This document shows positions 14,411 through 15,765 of a stretch of DNA of 15,765 nucleotides, piece after piece. Under the pieces are notes generated by a model. The model had not been told where the DNA came from, searched no databases, and saw only the letters and a program-made list of their open reading frames with translations. The stretch comes from an uncultured Lachnospiraceae bacterium (lineage in GTDB: Bacteria > Bacillota > Clostridia > Lachnospirales > Lachnospiraceae), in NCBI GenBank assembly GCA_910577445.1, contig CAJTMZ010000011.1, positions 36,772 through 52,536 of the forward strand, given 5' to 3'. A program made the position numbers and the translations under genes. Every line of letters begins with the position of its first letter. Position 1 is the stretch's first letter.

Positions 14411-14450
14411 ATGATGGAATTTATAATATTATGATGGAATTTATAATATA
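14411..14450 (+). repeat. 20-bp tandem duplication before the small membrane protein gene
   Basis: Two adjacent copies (14411-14430 and 14431-14450) of a 20-base unit beginning ATGATGGAATTTATAAT, identical at 19 of 20 bases. Each contains TATAAT (14422-14427 and 14442-14447). The second copy abuts the AAAGGAG ribosome binding site of the next gene. Confidence 0.95.
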
Positions 14451-14463
14451 AAGGAGCTTATTT

Positions 14464-14805
14464 ATGGATATCAAAGTCGCGGCTCCGGGAATTATCGGGC
14501 TTGTAATATTTGTTATTGTATTTAATGTATATCACATAATAAAAATCAGGAAACGGAAAAAGAACCAGTCAAACGCCGTCCGGGAGTTTCAGACCAATTA
14601 TAAAAGGAATGCAAAAGAAAAGCCGGCGCAGACAGACGAACACATAAGGTTCATCACAAAGTATAACAGTTCCGTTGATTTTGTGGACAAGAGCACATTT
14701 ATAAGCGAGGCCGCAGAACAGGTAAAAAATCAAAGCGGGGAAATCGGCAAAATTGCAAAGACAAGGTCTGCAAAAGAAAAAGCCAAAAAGGACTGGTTTA
14801 CATAA
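14464..14805 (+). CDS. Small membrane-anchored protein of unknown function
   Basis: A 113-residue protein I do not recognise. It has one hydrophobic N-terminal span (about residues 7-27, GIIGLVIFVIVFNVYHII) followed by a basic stretch KIRKRKKNQ, so it is probably anchored with the rest in the cytoplasm. The remainder is charged and likely helical, rich in Lys, Glu and Ala, ending KEKAKKDWFT. ATG 14464 has AAAGGAG (14450-14456) 7 bases upstream, supporting real translation. It is 98 bases after dtd, with a tandem repeat between, and its stop lies inside a perfect inverted repeat. No function can be assigned. Confidence 0.75.
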   Translation: MDIKVAAPGIIGLVIFVIVFNVYHIIKIRKRKKNQSNAVREFQTNYKRNAKEKPAQTDEHIRFITKYNSSVDFVDKSTFISEAAEQVKNQSGEIGKIAKTRSAKEKAKKDWFT

Positions 14806-14822
14806 TTTACTTATGTAAACCA
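14794..14822. repeat. Perfect 12-bp inverted repeat over a stop codon
   Basis: TGGTTTACATAA (14794-14805) and TTATGTAAACCA (14811-14822) form a perfect 12-bp stem with a 5-base loop. The left arm contains the last codons and stop of the small membrane protein gene. No T tail follows, so it is not a standard intrinsic terminator; mRNA stabilisation or protein binding is possible. Confidence 0.8.
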
Positions 14823-14826
14823 TATT

Positions 14827-14860
14827 AACTATTCGTTAAACTTAGGTTTTGCGAATAGTT
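14827..14860. repeat. Second perfect inverted repeat, 9-bp arms
   Basis: AACTATTCG (14827-14835) and CGAATAGTT (14852-14860) are perfect complements separated by 16 bases. It starts 4 bases after the previous inverted repeat and has no T tail. Confidence 0.7.
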
Positions 14861-14891
14861 GGACGCCGCTCTCCACAACCAAAAACTGACA

Positions 14892-14955
14892 AAAAAATGC
14901 TTTCTTTTGCCGCGGCACCCCGGGAGCCGTCGTTCGGTAAAAGAAAGCATTTTTT
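14892..14955. terminator. Strong bidirectional hairpin terminator
   Basis: Arms at 14892-14911 and 14936-14955 pair over 20 bp with one G-T wobble; the outer part carries A/T runs that give T tails on both strands, and the GC-rich centre contains a further CGGC/GCCG pairing (14913-14916 with 14926-14929). It lies between the small membrane protein gene (+) and the kinase-like gene (-), whose stop is 7 bases away. Confidence 0.88.
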
Positions 14956-14961
14956 ATTTTT

Positions 14962-15588
14962 TCAATTATTCTTTGCTTCAAAATCCTCAATGTACTGGAT
15001 AAGTAATTTTACGGTGCCTTCAACGCCAAGAACGCTGCTGTTTATGCATAAGTCGTAGCTGTCAGCCCGGCCCCATTTTTTGGAGGAATAATAGTTGTAG
15101 TAGCTTTGACGCTGTTTGTCCTTTTTAATGCAGGTGTCTTTGGCCTTGGCAGCGTCCATATTATACTTTTCCATAATCCGCTTAATCTTGCATTCCTCAT
15201 TTGCATAGATAAAAACATGCACACAGTTTTTCAAATCGCTGAGGGCATAATCCGCGCAGCGTCCTACAATGACGCAGGGCTCCTCGCTGGCTATTTTCTT
15301 GATGGTGTCAAACTGTGCCAGAAAAACTTTGTGGCTGATGGGCATATCCACGAAATGCGACGCGTTATACCCGAAAGAATAGGTGTCCATAACCAGATTA
15401 TAAAGAAATGAGCTGGTAGGTCTCTCATCATGGTTTTCAAGCATTTCCTCACAAAATCCGCTTTCCTTTGCCGCCCTGCTGAGCAGTTCTTTATCATAGC
15501 ATTTAATACCAAAGTATTCCGCCACTTTTTCCCCGATTTCACGACCGCCCGAACCATATTGGCGTCCAATTGTAATTATAGTATTCAT
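14962..15588 (-). CDS. Cytidylate kinase-like family protein (copy 2)
   Basis: A 208-residue paralogue of the protein at 8672-9298, the same length and with the same landmarks: ITIGRQYGSGGREIG (5-19), YDKELL (31-36), SEEPCVIVGRCADYAL (101-116), YYNYYSSKKW and YDLCINSSVLG (178-188). As in copy 1 the P-loop reads GSGGR without the standard Walker lysine. Start 15588 has AAAGGAGG about 7 bases upstream on the minus strand; an in-frame start 42 bases further up would include that site. It appears to be a single-gene unit with its own promoter and a strong hairpin right after its stop. Biochemical activity and substrate are unknown. Confidence 0.85.
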   Translation of the reverse strand: MNTIITIGRQYGSGGREIGEKVAEYFGIKCYDKELLSRAAKESGFCEEMLENHDERPTSSFLYNLVMDTYSFGYNASHFVDMPISHKVFLAQFDTIKKIASEEPCVIVGRCADYALSDLKNCVHVFIYANEECKIKRIMEKYNMDAAKAKDTCIKKDKQRQSYYNYYSSKKWGRADSYDLCINSSVLGVEGTVKLLIQYIEDFEAKNN

Positions 15589-15621
15589 CCCAATTCCTCC
15601 TTTTTCAAAACTATATTGTAT

Positions 15622-15650
15622 ATTATACACGAAAATAGAGAGAAATTCAA
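15622..15650 (-). promoter_or_regulatory. Promoter of kinase-like gene copy 2
   Basis: On the minus strand TTGAAT (15650-15645) and TATAAT (15627-15622) are 17 bases apart, about 35 bases before the start codon. The -35 overlaps the last codons and stop of the upstream pseudouridine synthase gene. Confidence 0.7.
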
Positions 15651-15765
15651 TGTATTGTCAGAAAATTTGTCAAAAGGCCGGTAAAATATTCCGGCAGGGG
15701 TGCGTCTGTTTCCACATATTCTCCGCTTATCGGATGACGGAAACCAAGGATTTTCGCATGGAGGG
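15647..15765 (-). CDS. RluA-family pseudouridine synthase, C-terminal end only
   Basis: The minus strand is open from the window edge to a TGA at 15647-15649, giving 38 residues. They read LHAKILGFRHPISGEYVETD then APLPEYFTGLL, the standard C-terminus of RluA/RluD-type enzymes (LHAxxLxFxHPxxGExxxxxAPLP), which make pseudouridine in ribosomal or transfer RNA. The catalytic aspartate region lies outside the window, so the subgroup (RluA, RluC, RluD or YlyB type) cannot be told. It lies just upstream of kinase-like copy 2 on the same strand. Confidence 0.85.
   Translation of the reverse strand, partial: LHAKILGFRHPISGEYVETDAPLPEYFTGLLTNFLTIH

Overview
The window looks like a chromosomal segment of a Firmicutes bacterium of the class Clostridia, most likely Lachnospiraceae. 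This is an inference. It rests on strong AGGAGG-type ribosome binding sites, consensus sigma-A type promoters with 17-bp spacers, the Gram-positive lexA / LysM-protein divergent pair, the obg-yhbY-nadD-yqeK-rsfS cluster, and the protein families present. Twenty-one protein genes can be supported, two of them cut by the window edges. I see no rRNA, tRNA, CRISPR array or insertion sequence. No gene-free stretch exceeds 300 bases; the longest are about 219 bases upstream of livJ and about 203 bases between lexA and the LysM gene, and both are described below.

Bases 1-3261 (+) hold a housekeeping operon: obg (5' end missing), yhbY, nadD, yqeK and rsfS. It links ribosome assembly and silencing with NAD and dinucleotide metabolism, and ends at a bidirectional terminator. 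A small DUF378 membrane protein lies on the opposite strand (3324-3542).

Bases 3698-9415 (+) hold a complete branched-chain (hydrophobic) amino acid type ABC importer. It comprises a lipoprotein binding protein, two permeases and two ATPases, followed in the same direction by a cytidylate-kinase-like protein. A hairpin and a second promoter after the binding-protein gene suggest that livJ and livHMGF are transcribed partly independently.

Bases 9463-10673 hold an SOS control point. lexA (-) and a small LysM membrane protein resembling YneA (+) are divergent around a region with two near-perfect promoters and several LexA-box-like sites. Bases 10682-12449 (-) hold a TtcA-family tRNA thiolation gene followed 1 bp later by a tyrosine recombinase gene.

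Bases 12544-14805 (+) hold an AI-2E family transporter gene overlapping dtd by 1 nt, then a 20-bp tandem repeat and a small uncharacterised membrane-anchored protein. A cluster of inverted repeats and a strong bidirectional hairpin separate these from a second cytidylate-kinase-like gene (-) and the C-terminal end of an RluA-family pseudouridine synthase (-) at the right edge.

Most of the window is ordinary core genome and I did not find a clear new system. The points most worth a second look are a dnaX-type slippery heptamer in frame at the yqeK/rsfS overlap, the SOS control region, the paired uncharacterised kinase-like paralogues, and the ttcA-recombinase coupling.
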